Shown here piece after piece: positions 9,057-17,557 of a DNA stretch of 64,000 nt. A program made the translations under genes and the position numbers. The notes below the pieces were generated by a model. The model did not search any database, was not told where the DNA came from, and saw only the letters and a program-made list of their open reading frames with translations. Position 1 is the first letter of the stretch; each line of letters starts with the position of its first letter. Origin of the DNA: an uncultured Porticoccus sp. (GTDB lineage Bacteria > Pseudomonadota > Gammaproteobacteria > Pseudomonadales > Porticoccaceae); NCBI RefSeq assembly GCF_913061305.1, contig NZ_CAJXST010000008.1, positions 1 through 64,000 on the forward strand, in the 5' to 3' direction.

Positions 9057-10219
9057 CACCGAACACCTATGAGTCGTCGCAATAGCCCTTTTTTCCCCTT
9101 GCCATTACTCCCTAGGTGTAACGAGAGTTTTAACAAAGATCTGGAAAGACTATCCTTGGGAGACAGATCCAGGGTGGTTCGACCCTGATTGCGACTGCGC
9201 AATCGCAAATGCGCATTTAATGGGAAAAAACCCTTAACGGGCAGATCAAACATCCTTGCCAACGTTGATACGTCCGGGGCTGCCTGGCTGATATAGCGAT
9301 CTACAATAAGTGCAGCGTGATCCAGCTTGGCTCCTTCGACACGCCATTGGTGCAAAAGCGACAAGTTGCGCTGACTACAGGAAACACTCTGGTCGACGTA
9401 CCAGTAAAGCCGCTGTGAACTGCCAGCCAGTGAACGGAGAAGCTCGCTGTCGCGGATACCACAGGCATTAATAACCATGTGGGTAAAGTGCTGCCTGAGA
9501 CACCCGAACAGCAAGAAAAGCTCCGCAGAATTACAGGACTCCAAACTGAAGCTCCCCTCACAGAGAGGTAGGATCGTCAAACCACTGTCATGGACTGAAA
9601 AAGCACTGTCGATCACAGTGGCGTCCATGCGTCGCAAGTTGCGCAGCGCGTCCTCAAAACCAAATGTACATTCCACGCCCAAGATCGCCTTGCTTTCTCC
9701 CGTTGGCACACCAATATCCACAAGCAAGGTATTACAACCGCCTTCAGCAAGGGCGACAGCAAGGTGTGTGGCAACAAAGGAGGCGTCCGGATCCGGCTGT
9801 GCACCGTAAAGAAACGTCACATCTGCCTGATCAGGCCGTGATGGCAGCTGCGGTAATCTTGCCATCACGCGCCTGACAATGCCCATCACTTCACTGCCAC
9901 GCAAGCCATAGGTAATAAAATCCCGGGCTCCCGCTCGCATGGCGGCAATGGTTAACTCACTGTCATAGCCATCACCTATTGCCACCACAGCAACCATCGG
10001 TCGGCTTTCCAGTAGACTTTCTATCAACACACATTGGGATACCTGGTGGTGGCGGCTCACCGTCATAAACACCAGGGAGGCACTCATCAGATCGACTAAT
10101 CGAAATAGCTCTTCGAGATTTTCCGATGCCTGTACGACCTTGCCATACCCTATCAGGGACGACTGTAACCAGCTGACTTCCGAATCATCTTGAGTGCATA
10201 CCAAAAATGTATTATCCAT
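9056..10219 (-). CDS. tadZ: TadZ/CpaE-like localisation protein with degenerate P-loop
   Basis: A 387-residue protein with a receiver-like N-terminal domain (about 1-120) and a ParA/MinD-like C-terminal domain. TadZ proteins place the Tad apparatus at its site, often the pole, and recruit TadA. In this protein the deviant Walker A (KGGxGxTT) is absent: residues ~134-150 read LYGAQPDPDASFVATHLA, without Lys or paired Thr, although the following LVDIG strand and the domain length are kept. It is therefore probably unable to bind or hydrolyse ATP and acts as a scaffold. Gene order rcpA-tadZ-tadA supports the call. Confidence 0.85.
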   Translation of the reverse strand: MDNTFLVCTQDDSEVSWLQSSLIGYGKVVQASENLEELFRLVDLMSASLVFMTVSRHHQVSQCVLIESLLESRPMVAVVAIGDGYDSELTIAAMRAGARDFITYGLRGSEVMGIVRRVMARLPQLPSRPDQADVTFLYGAQPDPDASFVATHLAVALAEGGCNTLLVDIGVPTGESKAILGVECTFGFEDALRNLRRMDATVIDSAFSVHDSGLTILPLCEGSFSLESCNSAELFLLFGCLRQHFTHMVINACGIRDSELLRSLAGSSQRLYWYVDQSVSCSQRNLSLLHQWRVEGAKLDHAALIVDRYISQAAPDVSTLARMFDLPVKGFFPLNAHLRLRSRNQGRTTLDLSPKDSLSRSLLKLSLHLGSNGKGKKGLLRRLIGVR

Positions 10220-10233
10220 ATTTCACGACACGC

Positions 10234-11475
10234 TCAACGGGAGAGACCGGCAGGCTGTAAAAAGTCACCCTTTTCGTAGAAAAGCAACTCAAACAGAGAA
10301 GGATCGTAATTCTTCAATTCCTCACCCGGCAGTTCCGGCAACTCAGCCCCTGCTGCCATCGGTTGAACCAGATACGGTGTCACAATCATCAATAACTCCC
10401 GCTCCTCCCTCTCAATTCTCGAAGATCGGAAAAATGCCCCGAGCACAGGCAGATCCCCCAAACCGGGCAACTTACTGACGCTCGACATGTTGGTCATACT
10501 GATCAAGCCACTGATAACAAAACTCTCACCACTGGCGAGCGATATGCTGGTATCAGTGCGACGCACTGAAAGTGCCGGCACAGTGGTGCCCTCGATAGTG
10601 ATGCCATTCGTAAAATCCAGCTCACTCACCTCCGGCGCAACTTTAAGAGTAATGCGATTGGGACCAACCACAGTGGGCGTCAGGCCCAGACGCACCCCGA
10701 ATTCCTTATACTCGATAGAAACGGAATCGCTGGCACTGTTGGGCACAGGCACTGGAAATTCACCACCCGCCAAAAAACTGGCGCTCTGACCACTCAGTGC
10801 CACCAAACTGGGACGCGCCAGGGTATAGGCAAAACCGCTGTTTTCCAGTGCGTTCAGCGCACCCAGTACCTTCCGGCTACCCCCTCCCCAGACAATGTTA
10901 AATCCCGTATCCGACAGAGGAACATTACCCACCACACCGCTGACGTTGCCAGGGGAAACCGACCCGGGCGAGGCTCCCGGTGAACCAAACAAAAAATTAT
11001 TCGACGTGGTACCAAACAACGAAATCCCCACTTCCTTCATCTTGGTGCGGTTAACTTCGACAAAACGAATATCCGTCTGCACCTGACTAGGCAAAACCGG
11101 AGTATTGCTCCGACGCTGGGCCACTGGATCCTGCAGAGCAGCCGAGGCCTGACCAACCACATATAAAAGCGCCTGCAGCGGCTCGATTTGGCAACCCGTC
11201 CAGACACTGACATTACTCACCCCGCTTTGCTTTGAGGTAATCAAAAATGCCTGCTTCGACGTCAATTGCACGTCTGCCAGATTAGGATCAGCAATCGCAA
11301 GACGTTGGATCGGTTGCCCAATATCGACCTCACGCTGTGCTCCCGGGAGCATTTCAAGAACGGACGGAAACATCACTGCATCACTACAGGATGCTTCAAC
11401 ATGTGAAGACCCTAGCAACCAGACGGCGATAACCGCAAAAAAAAATGTTCGGTGACTATCCAGAGCTATAGGCAT
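10234..11475 (-). CDS. rcpA: RcpA/CpaC outer-membrane secretin of the Tad pilus
   Basis: A 413-residue secretin with a signal peptide (hydrophobic segment FFFAVIAVWLLGSSHVEA). A BON/pilus-assembly N-terminal domain follows (PGAQREVDIGQPIQRLAIADP; LITSKQSGVSNVSVW), with the secretin core in the C-terminal 200 residues: FLAGGEFPVPVP, EYKEFGVRLGLTPTVV and ESFVISGLI. It forms the outer-membrane channel for the Flp pilus. The N-terminal domain is short, as in other RcpA proteins. Lies between rcpC and tadZ with gaps of 14-17 bp, so it is in the same operon. Confidence 0.93.
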   Translation of the reverse strand: MPIALDSHRTFFFAVIAVWLLGSSHVEASCSDAVMFPSVLEMLPGAQREVDIGQPIQRLAIADPNLADVQLTSKQAFLITSKQSGVSNVSVWTGCQIEPLQALLYVVGQASAALQDPVAQRRSNTPVLPSQVQTDIRFVEVNRTKMKEVGISLFGTTSNNFLFGSPGASPGSVSPGNVSGVVGNVPLSDTGFNIVWGGGSRKVLGALNALENSGFAYTLARPSLVALSGQSASFLAGGEFPVPVPNSASDSVSIEYKEFGVRLGLTPTVVGPNRITLKVAPEVSELDFTNGITIEGTTVPALSVRRTDTSISLASGESFVISGLISMTNMSSVSKLPGLGDLPVLGAFFRSSRIEREERELLMIVTPYLVQPMAAGAELPELPGEELKNYDPSLFELLFYEKGDFLQPAGLSR

Positions 11476-11492
11476 ATCGACAACTTCCTGGT

Positions 11493-12440
11493 TCAGGGAA
11501 TGACTCTCGAAACAACAGAGCCTTTGAACACTTCAACACCTTTAGGTCGGCCTGGAATCAAACCCGCCTGGGGTCTCTTCGCTTGCCCCAACACAAATTT
11601 TTCAAACTGATAGAGCTGCTGGTTAACAGGCTCAGCAATATCCACTGACCTGTCTGCGTAAAAATCGGTCAAATGTGGCTCATCCGCACTGCGCACCGCC
11701 AATCGCAGCGAACCAACCTGCGCCGCCAGAGCAAACCGAGTCAACAGAACTTGTGGCACAGCAAGCACAACTGTACGCGCAGCTGCACTGCGTCTATTAA
11801 CCGACTGCTGCTCTTCTTCGATCGCCGGAAATACTGGCTCACCGGATACCGTCAGCCCCAGTCGATCACCAACACTCAATACTCGAAGCGCCGGCACCAC
11901 TACCTGCATGGTACGATCAGCATTCCTGTCACCCTCTTTCAGAAATAACAAAACGTCGACGTAGTCTCCCGGTGACAGATGCCCACCACTGGTAATCACC
12001 TCATCCGCCTGAATCGCCAATGCCCGTTCAGAGTCTCTGATCATTCTCGCCAAAGGACCCCCGATACTGAAACTGTCTTCATTCAACACTGTCCCGGCGG
12101 GCAAGTCGCGGAACAGCCGCTTACCAATCAGGGGATCGAGCTCGGAATAACTACCGGGAGGTGCGATGCGCATGATTTCTACAGCCAGATCATCCGCAGT
12201 AATCAATCTGTCTTTTGAAACGGACTGCGCCAGCACGATCACATTGACCCCCGGCCGGCTAACCTCCTGAACAGCTTGTTTGAGTGGCGCTTCATCAATG
12301 GCGATCGATTCCTGTGCGACAGGCGCCTCTATACGGGCAACATTTTCCTGCCCCTCACTTATCAGAACACCCCAATATGCCGTGACTCCCGCAGCGCCAA
12401 GTAAAAGTACTGCAACCCCCAGCATCACCTTACTATTCAC
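11493..12440 (-). CDS. rcpC: RcpC/CpaB Flp pilus assembly protein (SAF domain)
   Basis: A 315-residue protein starting at GTG 12440 with GGAGAG upstream. It has one N-terminal membrane helix (VMLGVAVLLLGAAGVTAYWGV), a SAF domain (about 65-130: VIVLAQSVSKDRLITADDL, GKRLFRDLPAGTVL) and the RcpC/CpaB domain with LSPGDYVDVLLFL. It is a periplasmic component of the Tad apparatus that helps stabilise the secretin. It is the first gene of the leftward operon and is divergent from the flp pilin gene across a 262-bp AT-rich region that must contain both promoters. Confidence 0.93.
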   Translation of the reverse strand: MNSKVMLGVAVLLLGAAGVTAYWGVLISEGQENVARIEAPVAQESIAIDEAPLKQAVQEVSRPGVNVIVLAQSVSKDRLITADDLAVEIMRIAPPGSYSELDPLIGKRLFRDLPAGTVLNEDSFSIGGPLARMIRDSERALAIQADEVITSGGHLSPGDYVDVLLFLKEGDRNADRTMQVVVPALRVLSVGDRLGLTVSGEPVFPAIEEEQQSVNRRSAAARTVVLAVPQVLLTRFALAAQVGSLRLAVRSADEPHLTDFYADRSVDIAEPVNQQLYQFEKFVLGQAKRPQAGLIPGRPKGVEVFKGSVVSRVIP

Positions 12441-12702
12441 ACTAAACTCTCCAATATCGCTGCGCTTTTTGTCGGCTAAAAAACTTTATACGTAATAAAT
12501 AATTAGCGGTGACAATAGTTATTTTTATCAACGTATCACTGACAAACAAATACCAGACGACCATCTCATTTGCAGCGGGCGATAACCTACCAGCGACATA
12601 AGCCATCTGTAAGTAGTACTTTATTACTATTTATTTAAAATATGTTTAAAGCAATACTCACACTGAATTAGCACTAATTTAATTCTCGAAAGGTCTTCGA
12701 AT

Positions 12703-12933
12703 ATGCCTGATTCAGTTCCAGCACTTTCTACCCGCAAAAAAATCCGCCGTTTTTTTAAAGAGGAAGACGGCGCTTCTGCTATTGAATACGCCATCATTGC
12801 GGGGCTAATCGCCGTAACCATGATTGGTACTGCCAAACTGGTGGGTGTAGAAATCACCAACGTTTTCACCACCATTCAAACGGCTCTGCAGGAAGTTAAC
12901 AGCAGTAGTTCTGATACCGGCAGTACCGATTGA
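12703..12933 (+). CDS. flp: Flp type IVb major pilin
   Basis: A 76-residue prepilin. The leader of about 23 residues is basic (TRKKIRRFFKEEDG), ends in Gly, and is followed by the Flp motif ASAIEYAIIAGLIAV with Glu5 and Tyr6 of the mature pilin. The mature protein is about 53 residues with a short Ser/Asp-rich tail, typical for Flp. AAAGG lies seven bases before the ATG. It is cut by the TadV-type peptidase and polymerised into the pilus fibre. It opens the rightward operon and its separation from the next gene by ~107 bp would allow higher expression of pilin than of the downstream genes. Confidence 0.96.
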   Translation: MPDSVPALSTRKKIRRFFKEEDGASAIEYAIIAGLIAVTMIGTAKLVGVEITNVFTTIQTALQEVNSSSSDTGSTD

Positions 12934-13039
12934 ACCAACGTTCGGTGCAACCGCCTGACATAAGCTGTCAAGAATATCCCCAGGTAGCCGTCTGTTGAAC
13001 CGGGCAGCGGGCAAGCGTCTCTGTAGCGAATAATTTGTC

Positions 13040-13489
13040 ATGGCGACCAAAACGATTTCAGCGCGACGCAGAAAAAATCGGGGTAGTGCCACCATTGAGT
13101 TCATCCTGGTATTTATCATAATTTTTCTGCTTTTCTACGGTATGGTGGGCTATACCCTGCCTATACTGCTCTCCGCCACTTACCAGGAGATCGCATCTGA
13201 AGGTCTGCGGGAAGCCGTTGATCTGCATTTTGTTGCTGAACATGATAGTGAAATTGATATACCAGGTTATGTGCGGCAACTGGTCGAACACTCCTGGATT
13301 CCAAGCAACTGGGTGGAAACATGCTCGGGCTTCAATGAAAGTTTTTTAAATCGACAGGAGGGCATATGGCGGGTTTGCCTGCGCCACAGCAACCCCGAAT
13401 CCATCATCCCTCCGCTCAGATTTTTTGACTGGCAAATTCCCACGTTGCCCAATGAAATAAGGGGCGAGGCCGTGATTCGTATTCACTAG
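13040..13489 (+). CDS. TadE-like minor pseudopilin
   Basis: A 149-residue TadE-family protein. A basic leader (ISARRRKNRG) is followed by SATIEFILVFIIIFLLFYG, the TadE/TadF prepilin-like segment with Glu at position 5 after the Gly cleavage site. The C-terminal ~100 residues form a periplasmic domain with two cysteines (near 94 and 112). Minor pseudopilins of this type are processed by the Flp peptidase and are needed for pilus formation. It lies between flp and the TadG-like gene. Whether it should be named TadE or TadF cannot be decided. Confidence 0.85.
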   Translation: MATKTISARRRKNRGSATIEFILVFIIIFLLFYGMVGYTLPILLSATYQEIASEGLREAVDLHFVAEHDSEIDIPGYVRQLVEHSWIPSNWVETCSGFNESFLNRQEGIWRVCLRHSNPESIIPPLRFFDWQIPTLPNEIRGEAVIRIH

Positions 13490-13519
13490 TTTAGACACGA
13501 CTAAGATGAACGTTTACTC

Positions 13520-15781
13520 ATGCGCAAAAACCTTTTGAAGATTTCACACCAACGAGGCGCGTTTAGTTTACTGGCTGCAGCCACTCTGCTGGTTCTGCTG
13601 ATGTTTCTCGGTGTGGCGCTGGATACCGGAAGACTCTATCTGGAACAACGTCGTCTACAGAAAATTGCCGATATGGCAGCTATTGAATCCTTGCTGAGAC
13701 TGCCAAACAGCGACTGTTCTACCAGCCCGGGTGATGCACAGCTGTTTGCAATAGACAGCGCACAGCGAAACAACTTTCTCAATAGTCCCCATCAAAACCT
13801 AAACACGGAGTGCGTGGCCGTCAGCACTGTTTCAGGGCTAAGGGAAACCACGGCATCCGCATCGGGAGATGCCGTCCAGACAATCACATCCAGTCAAGTA
13901 AAAAGCAGCATCGTGTTACAGGCCGCATCGTGGATGGCTGAAGGTGTCGATAATCACATTACCCTAACCGCCGTGGCTGCAGCCCAAAGACCGCCCGCTG
14001 TTGCCGCTTTCACAGTTGGCTCCCAACTGCTGCGCCTCCACAACAATAAACTCCTGGGCCAACTGTTGCAGACTATCGGGCTGGATGTGGACTACCTCAC
14101 ACTGCTGGATAGCCATGGCCTGGCGAATACCAGTGTTTCAGCCTCTGGTCTGCTGGAAGCACTGGGTGTGAACCTCAGTGTCAATGAGCTCAAAGCGCTC
14201 TCCCCTGCAGGTCTGGTAGAACTTGTTAATACACAAGTCGGGCTGCTGGGTGTTCGCGACATTGTCGATCTATCGACAGATCTGGTTGGCGATAGTGTAT
14301 TACAGGGAAGTCTTTCGGTATTGGGCAACGCCATCCTCAGTGATCCACTACTCGATAATGCAAATTTGCAGCTTTTTGGCAGTGGCAGTGAAGCAGCTCT
14401 GATCCGACTTAACGCCAGCGGCGATTATCCGCCGGAGGCTGTGATGGACACCCAGATTAACCTCGGAGACCTCATCGCCACGAGTCTACTGGCAGGCTAT
14501 GCAGGCCGCTCCCTGATCATTCCCGACCTCAATTTGTTGGGGTTATTGGATGTTGAACTGGGTATCATCGAACCGCCGTCCATCGGGATAGGTCCGATAG
14601 GCACGAAGGCCTACAATGCACAAATACGCCTTTACCTGAACGTCAACAGCAACCACCTGATCGGCGGACTCCTTTCATGGCTGACCAATACAGTTCTGGG
14701 AACGCAGATTCACCTGCCCATTTGGATTGACCTGGCTACTTCACAGGGCACACTTACCGACATTGACTGTAGCGTGAACCCCGTGGAAGTCGATATTCTG
14801 GTGGATTCATCACTGCTCAACGTCTGCATTGGCGAAGTACCAGATGATCTGAAATGGTCAACCGCAAACAGTTGCCTCACAGCCTCATCCGACAAGGAAC
14901 TCATCCGTTTACTCGGCATCCCTCTACTGACAGGCAAAGCCGAAATCGCACCACTTTATGCCCAGGAACAACTCACGGGTATCCAATTGCACGAAACTCA
15001 ATCCACTGAGGTCAACCCGCTGTCGTTGGGCAGCGCCGTTGATAACATCGTTGGCGAGCTGCTTGATCTGTTAAGCGGGCTGTTCCGCCGACCTGCTTCC
15101 CTCGATAACAACCTGACTTACTCGGAAGCTGGGCAGCCCCTGTTGCTTAAAAACCTGGCCGCCCAATACCTGCAAGCTTCGACAAACAATGGTTTTTACA
15201 ACGTTGACGCAGTAACAGCTCTGATTTTGAATGGCAGCAATGAATATGACAGTGCTGGCAATCAGGTATTGCCACCACTGATAGATGAGGACTGGATGCT
15301 GGTCAACAGTATTCCAACCAGTTGTCTACTCACCACCTGTCCGGTAAGTTATTGGAATAACGGGACATTCTCACAGGCTTTTAACGCCTACACCAAACCC
15401 GGAGGACTGTTGGATCTGCTTGGCATTTCAACGTTGAGTAATGGCTACAGATCCTGCGGTGGACTGCTCAATGTGCTGCTGACATGGAATAACTGTATCG
15501 AATACAACCTTGTGAAATTTTTGACAGAAAAACCGGGTGGCATTGACCTGAGCCAAAACCAGGACGGCAACAGTATTGCCGATTCCAGTACTCAGACAGT
15601 GAACTGCTCTGGCACCCTGTGTCTTTTACTGGAACCCGTTCTCGAACTGCTCAAGCCTGTACTCAGCCATATTGGCGACCTGTTGACGGGCACTATCACT
15701 GACGTCCTGGGACTAAAAATAGGCCAAACGGACGTCTCTGTGGAATCGGCCACCTGTGGTGCTCCATCGCTCATACACTAA
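13520..15781 (+). CDS. tadG: TadG-like pilus assembly protein, large periplasmic domain
   Basis: A 753-residue protein with the TadG N-terminus: basic residues, then RGAFSLLAAATLLVLLMFLG and the ALDTGRLYLEQRRLQKIAD segment that marks putative Flp pilus-assembly TadE/G-like proteins. One membrane helix anchors a long periplasmic region. That region is rich in leucine and glycine with recurring LLG/LLDLL patches (for example LLDLLSGLF and LLDLLGIST) and has paired cysteines (SNPVEVD region, CLLTTC, CSGTLC), suggesting disulfides. TadG is a minor component at the inner membrane or pilus base. The gene overlaps the next reading frame upstream of that gene's true start. Length is at the high end for the family. 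Confidence 0.82.
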   Translation: MRKNLLKISHQRGAFSLLAAATLLVLLMFLGVALDTGRLYLEQRRLQKIADMAAIESLLRLPNSDCSTSPGDAQLFAIDSAQRNNFLNSPHQNLNTECVAVSTVSGLRETTASASGDAVQTITSSQVKSSIVLQAASWMAEGVDNHITLTAVAAAQRPPAVAAFTVGSQLLRLHNNKLLGQLLQTIGLDVDYLTLLDSHGLANTSVSASGLLEALGVNLSVNELKALSPAGLVELVNTQVGLLGVRDIVDLSTDLVGDSVLQGSLSVLGNAILSDPLLDNANLQLFGSGSEAALIRLNASGDYPPEAVMDTQINLGDLIATSLLAGYAGRSLIIPDLNLLGLLDVELGIIEPPSIGIGPIGTKAYNAQIRLYLNVNSNHLIGGLLSWLTNTVLGTQIHLPIWIDLATSQGTLTDIDCSVNPVEVDILVDSSLLNVCIGEVPDDLKWSTANSCLTASSDKELIRLLGIPLLTGKAEIAPLYAQEQLTGIQLHETQSTEVNPLSLGSAVDNIVGELLDLLSGLFRRPASLDNNLTYSEAGQPLLLKNLAAQYLQASTNNGFYNVDAVTALILNGSNEYDSAGNQVLPPLIDEDWMLVNSIPTSCLLTTCPVSYWNNGTFSQAFNAYTKPGGLLDLLGISTLSNGYRSCGGLLNVLLTWNNCIEYNLVKFLTEKPGGIDLSQNQDGNSIADSSTQTVNCSGTLCLLLEPVLELLKPVLSHIGDLLTGTITDVLGLKIGQTDVSVESATCGAPSLIH

Positions 15782-15794
15782 GAAACTCAAGGTC

Positions 15795-16364
15795 ATGAAA
15801 AAAAGGGCACGTTATTTTCCGTCATACAAAAAACGTCAGGAAAAAGGCGCTATCGCCATTGAGTTCGCAGCCCTTTTCCTACTTTTTTTCACGGTTCTCT
15901 ATGCCATCATTTCTTTTACTCTACCAATGCTACTGACTTTCACATTCAAACACCTAAGTGCTGAGGGAGCACGCGCTGCGCTGAGGGTTGACCCAAGCCT
16001 TAACGAACAGGCCTATATCGAGCTCGTCAGCCAGCAAGTCACCCAAACTATTACATCCAGCTGGTTGCCGGATAAGTGGTATGACGGAAATTGCCAAAAC
16101 TTAAACCATACAGACCTGCCATGGCAGCAACTCCCCGCTCAAAATGGCTACCCCAGCTTCGGCTATCTGGCGAAAGAAGTGATCACAAGCAATCACTCAC
16201 GCTATTTGTTACTTGTTTGTATACAGCGAAAATACAATCGCACAGGGAAGAAGGGAGAGAGGGCCATAATTCCTATCATTCAAATTGGCGAACACAGCGT
16301 GTCCCCATTCTCTGGAGGTGACGGGAATCGAATCCTGAAAGGACACGCCCTCATCCAGCTGTAG
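15795..16364 (+). CDS. Second TadE-like minor pseudopilin
   Basis: A 189-residue protein; I take ATG 15795 (CAAGG upstream) rather than the upstream frame overlapping tadG. The leader is very basic (KKRARYFPSYKKRQEKG), followed by AIAIEFAALFLLFFTVLYA, again the TadE/F type with Glu5. The rest is a periplasmic domain with Cys near 97 and 144. It is paralogous to the TadE-like protein at 13040, so the locus encodes two minor pseudopilins plus TadG. Last gene of the rightward Tad operon, convergent with the pprB-like gene. Confidence 0.84.
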   Translation: MKKRARYFPSYKKRQEKGAIAIEFAALFLLFFTVLYAIISFTLPMLLTFTFKHLSAEGARAALRVDPSLNEQAYIELVSQQVTQTITSSWLPDKWYDGNCQNLNHTDLPWQQLPAQNGYPSFGYLAKEVITSNHSRYLLLVCIQRKYNRTGKKGERAIIPIIQIGEHSVSPFSGGDGNRILKGHALIQL

Positions 16365-16382
16365 CGAGGGGAAAATGAGAAC

Positions 16383-17144
16383 CTAAACGGGCTGCAGACT
16401 GCGACCGCTATCAAGCACCAGAGCAAGCTGAGTCCGGTTGCTCAGTTTGAAGATGCGCAAAATCTGGGAGACATATATTTTAACTGTATTTTCGGAAATG
16501 CCTAGCTCACAGGCAATGCTGTAATTCGTCAAACCCCGCGCAAGCAATTTCGCTACATCACGCTGTCTGGGGGACAGCTTTGCTGATGGATCTTTATCAT
16601 CAGACTGACTCTCGCTTTTGCCGTCTGTCCCGCATGCGTTCCGGGTATCGGTGTCGACAGGGGCGATGCCATTGCATATGTCACTCAATGAACTTGAAAG
16701 CATTCGGAGGTTCTGACTTAAGGTTTTTATTTTTGACTCCGCCCCACGTTTTTCGATACGGGCAATGACACGGGAAAGACCGAGCAATAACTGCTTTAAA
16801 TCCAATGGTTTTTGATAGTAATCTGCCACATCGGCCCTCAAGGCAGCAATCACATCATCTGTTTCAGCGTTACCGGTAAATATTATTGCCTCGAAAACTC
16901 GCCCTGGATTAGCCTCGAGACGGAGCTGTTCTACCAGCTGCACGCCATTGATGTGAGGCATGCGAAAATCACTGAGCACGATATCGATTTCCGGGTTCTC
17001 CATGAAACAGGCCAATGCCTCCTGTGGGCTGGTACAGCCCAAGCACGAGAACCCCTGATTATGAAGAAACTCGACCAGCTCCTCGACCACAAAGGCCTCG
17101 TTATCTACAACCATAATCTTGTGTTGAATTGAAGCTTGCTGCAT
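16383..17144 (-). CDS. pprB: REC-LuxR response regulator, PprB-like
   Basis: A 253-residue regulator. Residues 1-125 form a receiver domain with acidic residues at Asp14, phospho-acceptor Asp59 (IVLSDFRMPHING) and Lys near 112 (YYQKPLD). A linker of ~65 residues with a coiled, charged stretch follows, then a LuxR/NarL helix-turn-helix (LSPRQRDVAKLLARGL, ISENTVKIYVSQIL). PprB of Pseudomonas aeruginosa has the same layout and controls Tad pili and BapA adhesin. Its position closing the Tad locus opposite the pprA-like kinase supports the same role. Convergent with the pseudopilin gene with only 18 bp between, and no terminator seen there. Confidence 0.85.
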   Translation of the reverse strand: MQQASIQHKIMVVDNEAFVVEELVEFLHNQGFSCLGCTSPQEALACFMENPEIDIVLSDFRMPHINGVQLVEQLRLEANPGRVFEAIIFTGNAETDDVIAALRADVADYYQKPLDLKQLLLGLSRVIARIEKRGAESKIKTLSQNLRMLSSSLSDICNGIAPVDTDTRNACGTDGKSESQSDDKDPSAKLSPRQRDVAKLLARGLTNYSIACELGISENTVKIYVSQILRIFKLSNRTQLALVLDSGRSLQPV

Positions 17145-17557
17145 GTGGTTCCCTATCCTCTCGATTTCCGTACCATCTTAGATTTTGTCGAAAATGATGG
17201 GTCGTTTTAATTATAAAACCTTAATAAATATAGGGTTATTACCCTTTTCATTAAAACCAAATGGCAACCAAAATAACAAACTTCTTTAAAATGTCCATAC
17301 TTTTATGTCAATAATGAGAACGCCATAACCCCATCGAATATAATCAGTTGTGAGTTAGGACAGGCACCAACCTTTCACTTGGTATGGGCATATACACAGG
17401 AGGCTTCTCCAGCAATGCGTAGAACCAGTAGGGAACCAGCGTAGGCATTGCAATCGAAATGGTAGCCTAAAGCGATGATTAAACGGGGCATACCATAACA
17501 GACCCGGTGATATGAAATTGGCCAATACCCAACTTGATAACCGAGGGGGGGCGTCCC
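17145..17557. other. Intergenic region upstream of pprB-like gene, no gene seen
   Basis: A 413-bp region without a credible reading frame. The half next to the pprB-like gene is strongly AT-rich and probably holds its promoter; a small hairpin AGGGT-TATT-ACCCT lies near 17232. The other half (about 17340-17550) is of average composition and shows no tRNA-like or terminator structure that I can support. Confidence 0.5.
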
